Source: Chelydra serpentina (taxonomy: Eukaryota; Chordata; Testudines; Chelydridae). From it: a stretch of DNA of 64,000 nucleotides. The stretch lies in assembly GCA_037349315.1 (NCBI GenBank), contig JBAIAC010000018.1, forward strand, positions 3,286,001 through 3,350,000, written 5' to 3'. This document shows, piece after piece, positions 47,592 to 58,533 of this stretch; the first letter of the stretch is position 1; each line of letters starts with the position of its first letter. The translations under genes were made by a program, and so were the position numbers. The notes beneath the pieces were generated by a model. That model worked only from the letters and a program-made list of their open reading frames with translations. It ran no database searches and had not been told where the DNA came from.

Positions 47592-47876
47592 GGGCAGGTC
47601 TGCACTTAAAATGCTCATCAGAGCAGTAGTGCTTTAATGAAGACGGGGAGGACTCTCTCTCCCGTCGATGTAGTTAATCTACCTCCATGACATGAGCTTC
47701 TGCTGACAGGCGGTAACTATGTCAGTGGGAGAAGCTATCCCACCAACATAGCGCTGCTTACACTGGCACTTAGGTCAGTATAACTGCATTGTTCACAGGT
47801 GTGGATTGTGCAAACCCCTGAGCAATATAGTTATACCGAAGTAATTCCATAGTGTAGACCTGGCCTCCGATGGCAA
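47592..47876. mobile_element. Harbinger-like MITE (ggcaggtctgcac / gtgtagacctggcc)
   Basis: Left end gggcaggtctgcactt and right end agtgtagacctggcc are inverted relatives. The interior has mirrored gggagaagctatcccaccaac and agtataactgca / atatagttatacc words of the same family as 55010-55287 and 56520-56807. Confidence 0.75.
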
Positions 47877-48539
47877 GTTCTTTGGGACTACATTGTCTTT
47901 TTGTTCCGTGTTTGTATGTGATCCATGACTAGGGATCCTGTGTGCTGTGGGTGGTGGTGGTGGTAAGAATGTAAGCCTTGAGCGATGGCCCAGAGAATAG
48001 TTTGTCTGGTTTATCTGACTGGGTTGCCAACTTCATTTCTATTTGGATCAGATCTTCAGATTAATCTGTGAAGTCTATTGAGCTATCATAATAGTTGTCA
48101 ATTAAAAAAAATCGGTCAATTTAATAATCACATTTACTTCTGAAACTGCTGGACTGTCTAATGTTAACAGCCCTCTTATATTTAAAAGCAAAGATTAAAG
48201 GAAAAAGTGTTTTCTCTTTTTTTAGTTTTTTCTTTGTATGTAAGCCTGAGTCAGAATTTCCACTTCAATCATTCTGTTTTCACTAGTTGTAGGGCTTGTG
48301 TGTAGCATCCACATAGAGGAGAGAGGACATATATTATTGTAAACACAAAAAGTGGCAGGGGATTTAAGGGCAGATGAGGTATCCAAAACTACTTAACTTA
48401 TTTTCAATTAATTAATTTTCAAGTTGACTGTGAACCCTAAACAACGTCTGTTTAAGGGAGAAATAATTTGAAAGCTACTGTGCATACGCAACAGTTTCCC
48501 TCCCTCCATGCTTCATAATGTTCTTGGATTAGCATATGG

Positions 48540-49215
48540 AATGTGCGTGCAGTAGCTACACTAATGCAGGGCTTTGAAACTCAGGACAGCAATCTTGATT
48601 TGGTCTCTGTATAATGGATATACACCACACTTGGCATTGGCTAAGAATACATGTTCCCAGTGACCTCTGTTGGTGAGTAGGTTGGTTGTTGGTTTCTCAA
48701 CTAGTTGGATCTTTCTTGTGGAATAAACTTTATTCATAGGTATAGAGAATGGCAATAGTTGAGCCAGTTGTTACAAAAGCATGGGTCTCTGGACAGATGA
48801 GAGTCAAATGGGTGCAATCTTCTGGCCAGATCCAGATGAAATGTGGGTGTTTATGTAACCAGCTTCATTTGGGTAAGCAAGTGCAGTGTTGTGTCTGAGA
48901 GCAACAGAGCAGCAGACCATTGTAACAATCCAAGGACTCATGCCTTTGATGGATGGAGGAGTTATGGATGAGAAAAGTACTTCAAAATGCATGTCTCTTC
49001 CTACCAGCATAACTAGGCTTGTCTGTGTTCAGCTTTAGCCAGCTGCTCTTCATCCAGTTATTTTCCGCAATATATTGCGGATTTCTCAATATGACAAAGT
49101 TTGAGAAGGAGAGGTAGTGTTGGGTGTTTGCTACTGCCACTTCAGCGTGTTCTATCTCACTAGTATTCCCAGTGGCTTCATGTAGATATTGAATTTGAGG
49201 GAGGGAACTGAGCCA
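48540..49215 (-). mobile_element. L2-like LINE RT fragment
   Basis: On the minus strand, 49215 downwards reads GSVPSLKFNIYMKPLGILV, matching the RT block GSVLSPxLFNIYMKPLG, and about 48980-49050 reads NNWMKSSWLKLNTDK, matching the L2 block WMxxNxLKLNxDKTE. The spacing and order fit one decayed copy. Inserted in the SMARCAD1 intron opposite to the gene. Confidence 0.7.
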
Positions 49216-49559
49216 TGCAGCTGTTTTGTGCTTCTCCTGTGTGTGTTTATTCGTACATTAATTATCAAATAGGGCTGTTGAGCAACTAAAAAAATTAAGT
49301 GTTGTTAAACAATAATAGAATACTATTTATTTTAAAATATTTTTGGATGTTTTCTCCATTTTCAAATATATTGATTTCAATTAAAACGCAGACTATAAAG
49401 GGTACAGTACTAACTTTATTTTTGATTACAAGTATTTGCACTGTAAAAAAACAAGATATACTATTTTTCAATTCCCTCATTACAAGTACTGTAGTGTAAT
49501 CTTTTTATCATGAAAGTTGAATTTACAAATGTAGAATTATGTACAAAAAACTTTTATTT

Positions 49560-50125
49560 TTTAATTCACTGTAAAATTTTAGAGCCTGCACGTCCCCTCA
49601 GTCCTACTTCTTGTTCAGCCAATTGCTCAGACAAGCAAGTCTGTTTACATTTGCAGGAGATAATGCTGCCCGCTTTTTGTTTACAATGTCACCTGAAAAT
49701 GAGAACGGATGTTAGCATGGCATTGTTGTACCTGGTGTCGCAAGCTATTTTCATGCCAGATGCGCCAAAGATTCAGATGTCCCTTCATGCTTCAACCACC
49801 ATTCCAAAGGGCTTTGTGTCCATGCTGATGACTGGTTCTGCTCAATAATGATCTACAGCAGTGCAGACCGACGCATGTTCATTTTCAACATCTGAGTCAG
49901 ATGCCACCAGCAGAAGGTTGATTTTCTTTTTTGGTGGTTTGGGTTCTTTAATTTCCGTATTGGAGTGTTGCTCTTTTAAGACTTCTGAAAGCATGCTCCA
50001 CACCTCGTCCTTGTCAGATTTTGAAAGGCACGTCAGATTCTTAAACCTTGGATCTAAGTGCTGTAGCTATCTTTAGAAATCTTGCATTTGTACCTTCTTC
50101 GCATTTTGTCAAATCTTCAGTGAAA
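49560..50125 (-). pseudogene. hAT transposase remnant (left arm and centre)
   Basis: Minus-strand reading from about 50125 gives NTFTEDLTKCEEGTNARFLK then the hAT block ALDPRFKNLTCLSKSDKDEVW, then LLLVASDSDVENEHASVC, and a degraded dimerisation region over 49650-49840. Transposase would cut and paste hAT elements. Stops and frameshifts make it inactive. Confidence 0.75.
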
Positions 50126-50278
50126 GTGTTCTTAAAACAAACAACATGTGCTGGGTCATCATCCGCTAATGCTATAACTTAAAATATATGGCAGAATGTG
50201 GGTAAAACAGAGCAGGAGACATACAATTCTCCTCCAAGGAATTCAGTCATAAATTTCATTAACACATTTTTTTAATGA

Positions 50279-50483
50279 ATGTTATCAGCATGGAAGCATG
50301 TCCTCTGGAATGGTAGCCCAAGGATAAGAGCATACGAATGTTTAGCATATCTGGCACATAAATATCTTGCAATGCCTGCTACAAAAGTGCCATGTGAACG
50401 CCTGTTTTCACTTCGAGGTGACATTGTAAATAAGAAGCAGGCAGCATTATCTCCCATAAGTGTAAACAAACTTATTTCTCTTA
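50279..50483 (+). pseudogene. hAT transposase C-terminal dimerisation fragment (right arm)
   Basis: The plus frame reads LAYLAHKYLAMPATKVPCER then LFSLRGDIVNKKQAALSP and VNKLISL, the hAT C-terminal dimerisation motif. The Harbinger MITE inserted at 50484 cuts the frame a few codons before the natural stop (gttgactga at about 50751), so the open frame running into the MITE is an artefact. Confidence 0.82.
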
Positions 50484-50746
50484 GGCCAGGTCTACACTAC
50501 CCCCGTGAATAACGTAGCTGAAGTCGAAGTACCTTAGTTCGAATGAAAAAGCACTTACCCGGGGTCCACACGCGGCGCGCAGGCTCCCCCGTCGACTCCG
50601 CCTACTCCGTTCGTCGAGCTGGATTACCAGCGTCGACGACGGAGCACTTCCTGGTTCGATTTATCGCGTCTTGACAAGACGCGATAAATCGAACCCAGAA
50701 CATCGATCGCGTGCCTCCGACCGGACGCGTAAGTATAGACCTACCC
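50484..50746. mobile_element. Harbinger-type MITE nested in the hAT, with TTA TSD
   Basis: Termini ggccaggtctacactac and gtatagacctaccc are inverted and flanked by TTA on both sides (50481-50483 and 50747-50749). The interior contains a perfect hairpin at 50653-50695 with 20-bp arms (ggttcgatttatcgcgtctt) and a 3-nt loop. CpG-rich relative to the host hAT. Confidence 0.9.
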
Positions 50747-51183
50747 TTAGTGTTGACTGAACAAGAAATAGGACTGAGTGTACTTGTAGGCTCTAAAGTT
50801 TTACATTGTTTTGTTTTTGAATGCAGTTATATAACAAAAATCTACATTTGTAAGTTGCACTTTCAGGCTAAAGAGAGTGCACTACAGTATTTGTATGAGG
50901 TGAATTGAAAAATACTATTTATTTTATTTATAATCTTTACAGTCCAAATATTTGTAATAAAAATACTATAAAGTGCGCACTGTACACTTGGTATTCTGTG
51001 TTGTAATTGAAATCAATATGTTTGAAAATGTAGAAAAGTATTTATTACATTTCAGTTGGTATTCTATTGTTTAGCAGTGCGATTAAAATACTGATTAATT
51101 ACAATTACTTTCTTAATTGTGATTTTTTTTGTTTAGTTAATCGCGTGAGTTAACTGCGATTAATCGACAACCCTATTATCAAA

Positions 51184-52168
51184 ATACAGGACTGGTGTGA
51201 CTTTAAGCCATGTTGTGGATAGCAGTTCTGCACATGGTATAAGTAATATTTTCACTTGCTCCCTCTGTAGACTTCTGTATAGGGGGTATTTAAGGTATAG
51301 AAACCAACTGTGTAAAGTACAACAGATTGTGTACTCACAAATATGAGCAGACATTCAGTGTGGCAGAAGGAGAGTTTTGTGGGATGTATTAGTGCATAGG
51401 CATTGGCTGCAGTAATGCATGTGCTGAGAGCTAGTACCCTAGATTTGTGATATGTAGTCTTTCTAAAGTCCACGAATGGTTTAAAAATAAATTGTTTTTA
51501 ATGTAGGTTTTTCCCCCAGGGATTAAGATATTGCATTACATGCAATATTTTATCATCTTTAAAACAATTTATTTTTCAGCCTTGACAGTAGCCTTTGTAA
51601 GTGACGTAATTGTCTAGTTTCTTTTATGCCTGGGGTATGTCAGTTGAAAAATATTCTTTTCCACAAATGAATTGAACAATGTATGCCTTATTTGTGCAAG
51701 TGCACTTTAATTCCATCTCTAGTTCCCTCTTCTTTCCAGTCTTTTCCCACCACCTTGACTTGAAACGAAATTTGAAAGCTCGGGGGCTTGCACAGGTTAA
51801 ATAGACGTCATTATTGTGAGGCATAAAGGAAAAAAACAATTTTATGTTCAGATCCTAGGTTGTTTCTCCAGGTCTTGCACTAGAAAAGTATCTTTTTATT
51901 TGGAAAGTAAGCACACTTTAATCTGGAGAGGATTGATACAAACATGGTCTCCATGATGCTTTTTTTAGAACAGAAATGTGCTGTAAGTCCATTATCAAAA
52001 CTCATCACCTCCAATAGGCTTGTAATTTTAATCATTAATATTTTAAAAACAATAATCCTCAAAGCTCCAAACTTCTGAACAATCATAATGTCTTTGTCCT
52101 TGACGATCCCCTCTTCCTAGTCCTACTTGTGTTTTCATCTTACTTTTCTAAATTTAGACTGTAAACTC
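51184..52168. other. Intron DNA, nothing recognised
   Basis: AT-rich; no exon or familiar repeat. Confidence 0.4.
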
Positions 52169-52170
52169 TA

Positions 52171-53054
52171 CTCCTGGGCGAATTCTGCACCACTGTGCAT
52201 TCTTCCCTGCAGAAAAATGACTTTCTGATGGGGAAGCAAAGAGAAGCCACAAGAGTGGTCACGGAACCCTCCCCAGCCGCTCAGGCACGTCATTTCAGGC
52301 GCCCGGACTAGCCAGCCTGGCAGAATTCAAGAGGGCTCTGGGTGCAGGGGCGTAGGGCTCTGGGTGCAGCCAGCAGGGAAGTAAATCACGGGGTGGTGTG
52401 TTTGCTGGAGACGCTCCAGCTGCTGGCTCCTACCCTGCACTGGGCTCAGCTGCTCATCCCGGCTGGACTGTGGTCTGGGGAGGACTTGCTCTTTCTTCTC
52501 AAGGGGTGGCTGGGGCTCGGTCAAAGCCACCCCCAGAAATCTCCCCTGGCTGCAGGAGGCTCTGTCCCCCTCCCCCACCCCGCTTCCTGCCCCCATCGCT
52601 CCTCAGCTGCAGGGGGAGGAGGGTCACTTTACAGGGAGCTGCCCCCCTATCTACCCCCACCCCCATCTGCCCAACCCCCCTGTGTCCGGAGTCTCCCTAC
52701 CGGGCCTCAGCCCTCTGTATCCAGAGTCCCCTGCAGGGCCTCGGCCCCCTGCACCCAGAGCCCTCTTGAATTCTGCCAGGCTGAGCCTGCCAGCCCACAC
52801 CTTGTGTGCCTGGTACAGAGGGACAGTTTGGGAATGTGTTTGGGGTAGGCCATGCCCTTGCACTGTGTAAGGGTCGGGTGCAGCCTCACCACCGAGTCCA
52901 TGTGCCAGAGGGGCGGTACAGCCAGTGGTCTATGCTCCCCACTGCCATGCTGGAGCCACCACATTTACTTATTGATTGACAAATACAATTTGCAGAATGT
53001 TATGGTATTTGTGTGCAAAAATTGTATTTTTTTGGCACAGATCTCCCTTGGGAG
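52171..53054. mobile_element. TA-flanked TIR element (884 bp) with internal inverted repeat
   Basis: Left end ctcctgggcgaattctgc and right end ggcacagatctcccttgggag are decayed inverted repeats with TA on each side, a mariner-like signature. Inside, 52313-52350 and 52746-52783 are perfect 38-bp inverted repeats around a GC-rich low-complexity core with tandem ccctgcagggcctc units. The open frames here are repeat artefacts. Confidence 0.7.
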
Positions 53055-53560
53055 TACAGTAGGAAACCTGTCTCTACTTTATAAAGTGCCGTGCATATCT
53101 GTGGAACTATAGAAGTAATATTTCTTGTGGTGTTGATGCTGATACTAAACTCAATACAGATCTCAAGTTTGGAATGCTTTTCAGTTTTATGCTGCTTTCG
53201 TAATTTGATTTTTCAGTGTTGTAGAATTTTGTGTTGACAGTGCTTATTGAGTGCGGTGTAGAGGGAAGGAAGAGGGGATTGGTTTTTGCCAGCTGTGCTT
53301 TTGCACCTATGGGCAGATGGGGTGGTGGTAACTAGGAATCGGTTGAAGCTTTTTGCGTTAGGAAGAGGATACGTCCTACTCCTTGCTCCCTTGTAAATAG
53401 ACAACTGGCTAGAAATTCTTTTGGGGGACTTTAACTTCTAGTCTACCGTCGCTTCAATCTTTGACAACAACCAGATGTTTCCCATCTCTCCTAGTATCTG
53501 CAGCTGCCTCCCTTAATGGCAGATAGGTATATAGCTGTGAAAGATAAGAATATTGACATA

Positions 53561-53894
53561 CAGGTTGAACCTTTCTAGTCTGGCACCCTCGGGACTTGAC
53601 TTGTGCCGAACCAGAGAATTTTCCAAACCACGGGAGGTCAGTATTGTAGCGAGTGGGTCTCTCTTTATTTTTATATCTCCGAGGCGAATAAACGGAACAA
53701 TGCTTGCAATGCCGCCTAGCCAAGGCTTACCGGCTCTCTTCATAACAAAGTATTAGTGTTGTTACTCAATTTTACTGAATTGGCACAAGGAAATAGATAA
53801 AGTAGATAGAGCATAAAAAACATAAAATAAAATCATGCTGGACCACGGATGTTGCTGGACCAGAGTGTGCCGGACTAGAGAGGTGTTCAACCTG
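53561..53894. mobile_element. Tigger/mariner-like MITE (334 bp)
   Basis: Termini caggttgaacctttctagtc and gactagagaggtgttcaacctg are inverted repeats, flanked by TA on both sides, and the interior repeats ctggaccacgg / ccaaaccacggg words. No transposase is encoded. Confidence 0.82.
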
Positions 53895-53936
53895 TATAAA
53901 CTTTTGTCATTAAAATGTGAGTTAACACTAAATTGA

Positions 53937-54615
53937 GCAACAGCAGAGATGCCAACCCTCCCCAATTTTCAGGAATCCTCCCAATTTTTTTTTAACATGT
54001 AATTATGAAATTACTAATTCAAGCTTAAACCTACTAATTTTTCAAGCACACATTAATTCATATGCAATTTTGTTATACATAAAGTAAAAAACAACAACAC
54101 TGGACTGTGTAGCAGGATCCACACAGGGCAGTTGGAGTGCAGTGTGCAGCCTGGGCTCATGCAGTGAATCTGACCTCCCAAGCCCCACTGACAGTTGCTG
54201 CGGCTTGTCTCCTATCAGACCCTCACTGCACAGTCTGCGGGGCAGGAGAAGGCAGCGCGAAGGGGAGAAAGGAATGTGAGAGAGGAGGGAGAAGAGAAGG
54301 AGAATCATCCCTGGCAGGAGGTCCGGGTCTGGGACTGGTGAAGGTAATTAAAAGACCTAGGCGGCATAGGAAGGCAGCTTTCCTAGGGCCTGTCCTCCCC
54401 TTCTTCCTGTTTTGGGTGTGGGTGGGGAGCACAACAGGGGTGGTTTGGTGGACCAGGTGTGTCCCCCTCCCTTTGGCTATAGAGTGGGAAAGAAGGGGGA
54501 GCAGTCCTGTTTTTTTTTCAAGGGAGGGGTGAAAGAGAGCTCCAGGCAACCTCCCTAGCTTTTTTCATAAACCTCCCTAAAGTCTCAGAGCAAGGTTGAC
54601 ATCTCTGCTGTTGTT
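53937..54615. mobile_element. TIR element of about 680 bp (aacagcagagatgccaacc)
   Basis: The left end aacagcagagatgccaacc matches the inverted right end ggttgacatctctgctgtt at 18 of 19 positions. The interior is GC-rich and non-coding (gggaggtgagag-type runs). No target duplication could be fixed because the repeats extend into the flanks, so the superfamily is uncertain. Confidence 0.65.
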
Positions 54616-55009
54616 ACCAGCTGCTTGCAGATTCATGAAGCCACTGTTTTGGTTTCTGTTTCCCGTTTGGGTACCATATTGCCATCATGCTGTCTAAAAA
54701 CTTTTTTAAAACAAAAGCTTACGTTTTTCAGTCAAATTTCACAGCGTAGTTGGGATTCTGCAGTCTCTTACTTGATAGCAGAAGCCTGGAAAGCACAGGT
54801 TTCTGCATGTGTGTGCGCCATTTTGAATCTACACTAACTAGACTGAATTTCCAAAGCTTTTCTGTTTAATAATGAAGCGTCATAAGATTGGCGTGTAACA
54901 GTTGCTGTAGAGTGAACAGTAGCATATAGAAAAAACTACTGTCACTGGAGGAAACAAGTATATCACAAAGTGATAGCGAGATCAAACTTCTGGCAGTAAA
55001 TCAAAGGGC

Positions 55010-55287
55010 AAGTCTATCCTACAGCACTACATTGGTGCAGCTGCACCACTGTAGCGCATCTGGTGAAGACTTGCTATGCCAATGGGAGAGCTCTCTCCCA
55101 CTGACATAATTATTTCACCTCGGTGAGAAGCGGAAGCTATGTTGGCGGGAGAGGGCTTTTTGCTGACACAGTGATGATGTGAGCATCGTGAAACTTGTCT
55201 CTCGAGGATGGAGGAGTGGGGAGAGCTTTTTCCCACCCCTGAGCGATGTAAGTTGTATTGATTTAGGGTGTAGTGTAGACCTGCTCT
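55010..55287. mobile_element. Harbinger-like MITE (about 278 bp)
   Basis: Left end gcaagtctatcctacagcac and right end tagtgtagacctgctc are inverted relatives. The interior has gggagagctctctcccactg and ttggcgggagagggc, shared with 56520-56807. Confidence 0.75.
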
Positions 55288-56516
55288 AAGTTTCACTACA
55301 AGTCTAAACATTTCAGAGAATTTTATCAGTTTGATAAAACAAGAGTTTCTCTGCTGAAGCAGAATCCCAGAAAATAAACATGTTCTCTATTTTTACTTTT
55401 GATTTAGTGAGAAGAGTGGATCGTTGCCTCATCTTTTAGCTATGCACAAGGCCATCCTCCACAAGAGGAGCTTTCTTGCTTTTTTCATCTCAGTGGACAA
55501 ATGCCAGGAATTATACAAAACTTTTTTTTCTCCTATAGAACCTTTTGTATTAGCATATTCCAATGTTATCTTAAATCCTGTGGCCTTTCATTTTATTAAT
55601 GGCTGATGACTTAGTTTTCCCCTAGAATATTGATGGTGTCTTGGTTATGGTCACGGTCCACTTGTTCAACCTTGCCAGGATCCAAGTTCAAGTTTTTACT
55701 TGATTGTTCTGTTGACTCTGCCTTGTTGTACAAAGCCCCGTTATGTGTCAGCAATACATTTTACAATGTAATGGACAAGTTTTCCCCCTCAAGTCTTAAA
55801 ATTCATACTGTTTTTTAGAAATTTCCACAGTGTCAGTAAATTGCTTGCGGTCATATACTTAGTTTATCTAAGTTTCTGTCAAACACTGCTACAGTACCTT
55901 GCAGGTTATTTTATATTTATTTCCTGCACGGTTGCGTTCTTACAGCAGACTCCTTCTGCAGCTGTCATAGTCTCCACTGCATGCTCTTTCCCTCCTCCTT
56001 CAGTCTTGCATGCCTCCAGGGTCTGTAATTTTTCTCATCATGAAGGAAATCATACGGCTTCTGTCTGAACTTATTCTAGTTACTTGCCATACTGTCTTGA
56101 GCAGTTTTTTCTAGTTCTACTCATTTAAAAAAAAAAAGGAAATAAAGTTTTAGAATATGTGGGTAAGACATGGGGCTTCTACCTCAGATCAGGGTTCTTG
56201 ACTGCCACATAATTCCTATGTATTCTTTGGAAAACCACTTGAAACTGTATTCTTTAACCCATCTGAAAAATGAGTATGTGAAAATTCCCACCTATTACAT
56301 TACACACCAAAATGTGCACTTGGAAGAGCATGTCTGTGTTGCAATAAAGCGCCCGTGGCTGGCCCCTATCGGCTGGCTTGGGTTGCTGGGCTTTAGCAGT
56401 GTGGACTGTAACCGGAGTATGACATACTGGTATGGGAGCTGCCTGAGCAATATCTCCCCGACTAAAGCTATCTGAAAGAGAACAAACAGCATAATGAAAC
56501 GACATCTAAGGCTATG
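55288..56516. other. Intron DNA, nothing recognised
   Basis: No exon or familiar repeat. A poly-A tract lies near 56128. Confidence 0.4.
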
Positions 56517-56519
56517 TCT

Positions 56520-56807
56520 ACACTACTACTTATGTCCGCAAAACTTAGGTCATTTAGGGGTATGAAAAAACACCCCCGGGAGCGACATAATTTTCACCGG
56601 CATAAGTGAAAATAGTGTGTACAGTGCTATTTTGGTGGGAGAGCTTCTCCCACTGACATAGCTACTGCCGCTCATTGAGATGGTTTTATTATATTGACAG
56701 GAGAGCTCTCTCCCATTGTCATAGAGCAGCTATACGAGCAATCTTACATCGGCACTGCTACATCTGTACAGCTATGCCGCTGTAAGCTCTCAGGTGTAGA
56801 CATGGCC
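56520..56807. mobile_element. Harbinger-type MITE (288 bp) with TAA TSD
   Basis: Termini ggctatgtctacactac and ggtgtagacatggcc are inverted, flanked by TAA on both sides (56517-56519 and 56808-56810). The interior carries gggagagcttctcccactg and ggagagctctctcccattg. Confidence 0.88.
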
Positions 56808-56810
56808 TAA

Positions 56811-57659
56811 GCTACAGATATGCTTCTAGTGTAAGTGAACCCACCCTCACCAAATATACCTTAAATCTCAAACTTAGTATTCTGTGGTGCTCCAATCACC
56901 ACTTCCATCATCCACTCAAGTGAATGAGTAAAAAGGACTGACTGGAGGCATGGGGAAGGCTTGGCTTGAGTGGAGATGTACTCCCTCTGACCCCATCTTA
57001 GATTTATGCCACTAAAGATTTTAGAAGGAAAGGAGATGTAGGGAGCCATTTGTTTAACTGGAAAACAGAGCTCAGAGCTGCAGTCTCTACACATGCTCCT
57101 TTTCAAATCAAAGGGACTTAATTTCCAACCCAAGAATTAAGGTAGTCTGGGCACTTTTGAGTAGAGTGAAAAGCCGCTTGGAATAGTTCCATGACGTCTG
57201 GGGTGGCCTGGAGATCTTGAGTTTGATTCAAAGTCATTGTTCATGTGGAAATTTAAGTCTGCTGTATGCCTCAGCAAATCCAAGACCAAGTTCGTTAAGT
57301 AATTAATTGGTCAGCCTAAGCATGAAGTCACAGGTGTCACAAGGTGGGTTATACAAGTTTGGCTTGTAACCCAGCAGTTGTTCTCTTTAATAGCCATATT
57401 CATGTTTTTGAATGGCTTTTGTGTTTAAAGCTATTGGGTATTCAAACATAGGAATTTGTTCAACTAGAGAACTTACATGAGAAGTCTGCTGATGGAAACC
57501 CATGGATTCTGGGGAGTCGTCAACACATAATGGTGTGAGCTTTATTTTAATCGTCAGTGTTTTTCAATGAAAGATCATAACTTTTGTGGTGAGGCTTTAG
57601 TTGCACTGAAACATTTTGAATTTATATTCTTTTCTCCGTCCTCCAAATGGCTTGTACAG
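56811..57659. other. End of intron 2, nothing recognised
   Basis: Ordinary AT-rich intron sequence leading to a polypyrimidine tract (tcttttctccgtcctcc) and the acceptor at 57659. Confidence 0.5.
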
Positions 57660-57834
57660 AAGACTCCAGTGTCCCAGAAACCCCAGAAACAGAGAGGACA
57701 AAGAATGTATCATCTTTCAGGAATCGAAGAGGGATACAATTCATTGATGTGTCTTCGGATAGTGAGGATCAAGGACCACCAAACTGTTCCAGTACAAAAC
57801 AAGACAGTGTTCCCATGAGTGAGGTGATTGTAAT
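57660..57834 (+). CDS. SMARCAD1: SMARCAD1 second coding exon (to about residue 129)
   Basis: The exon begins after a cttgtacag acceptor and ends at a gtaagt donor at 57835. Joined to the 44741-44954 exon it reads through in frame as [12 protein letters not shown], then a basic stretch, then [15 protein letters not shown] and a Cys/Ser segment ending EVIV. The blocks [13 protein letters not shown](F/Y)ID and SSDSED match the vertebrate SMARCAD1 N-terminal region. The SSDSED cluster is an acidic Ser-rich stretch of the kind phosphorylated by casein kinase II (inference). Length is 175 nt, leaving phase 2. The ATG at 57647 lies in the intron upstream of the acceptor and is not a start. The CUE domains, SNF2 ATPase and helicase C domain come from later exons not found before 64000. 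Confidence 0.93.
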
Positions 57835-58521
57835 GTAAGTCTTTACCATACCAGTCATCTGTAGTATTCATATCTTCATTTGTGAGTTCATGAATTTTAA
57901 TGTCCTACTTTAAAAAAAAAAAAGAAAAGTTCATTTCATGTGTGCTGACTAAATGCCATGTTGGTTTTGAATGTCTCCACTAACCAGGCTGTATTGAGCT
58001 TTCATCTCAAAAAGCTTCACCTCTTTAAAGAGTTGTCTTCCTCTGAGTACTCCTAGTTCACTGGAGAAATCCCAGAATACATGAGTTTCAATGATACTTC
58101 TGGTATTTATCACATTATGGGCAATTTTCAGTGAATTCAAGCACCACCAAGAGGATTTCTCAAATTTCAATTTTAAAAGGTTAGCTGAAGTGTTTATATA
58201 TATATATATATATTGGCTTTTACTTTAGCTTGCTTGCTTTCATCCTGGTTTTATAGACAGATTAGTTCTCATGTAGTGCCAAAATTATCGAGTGACCAGA
58301 GGCCTCAAGTTAATGGAAATTATTCCTTCACTATAGCTTTCGGAAGTCTTCTTCAGAATTGCATAATGCTTTTCAGTTTCTCTGCCCCTGAGGAAGCACT
58401 GTTGATAGATGGTCAGGTGTTCCTTCAGGGCATAAACTTTATATAGTGAAGAGAGTCCAACACACAAATAGTTATGCATACATACATGGCTCGACTTTCA
58501 GAATTGTTGAACGTATGACGA
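57835..58521. other. Start of intron 3 with (TA)n
   Basis: Opens with gtaagt. A (TA)n run lies at 58195-58213 and a poly-A near 57911. No further SMARCAD1 exon seen. Confidence 0.55.
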
Positions 58522-58533
58522 GTCCTATTGTAG

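Larger units (their letters stand above)
49270..51175. mobile_element. Foldback hAT element with exact 8-bp TSD
   Basis: Flanked by an exact duplication ttatcaaa (49262-49269 and 51176-51183). The left arm (49270 to about 49850) is the diverged reverse complement of the right arm (about 50275-51175, less a nested MITE); shared words include ttttcaaatatattgatttc and actgtagtg. Both arms carry the end of a hAT transposase gene, so the element is an inverted duplication of the transposase-3'-end half around a unique centre. Termini tagggctgttgagc and gacaaccctA form the TIR. Confidence 0.85.
44955..57659 (+). other. SMARCAD1: SMARCAD1 intron between the two coding exons
   Basis: A 12.7-kb GT-AG, phase-1 intron bounded by gtgagt and tacag. 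Apart from the mobile elements listed separately (L2 fragments, SINE, foldback hAT, Harbinger and mariner MITEs), I see no further exon. The next intron begins at 57835 and runs past the window end. Confidence 0.88.

Noticed and set aside
52342..52848. A 168-codon plus-strand open frame in SMARCAD1 intron 2
   Set aside because: It lies between the perfect 38-bp inverted repeats of a TIR element and is GC-rich tandem text.
57567..57818. An 83-codon frame starting at 57567 overlapping the second SMARCAD1 exon
   Set aside because: It is in a different frame from the conserved EDSSVPETP reading and crosses the splice acceptor.
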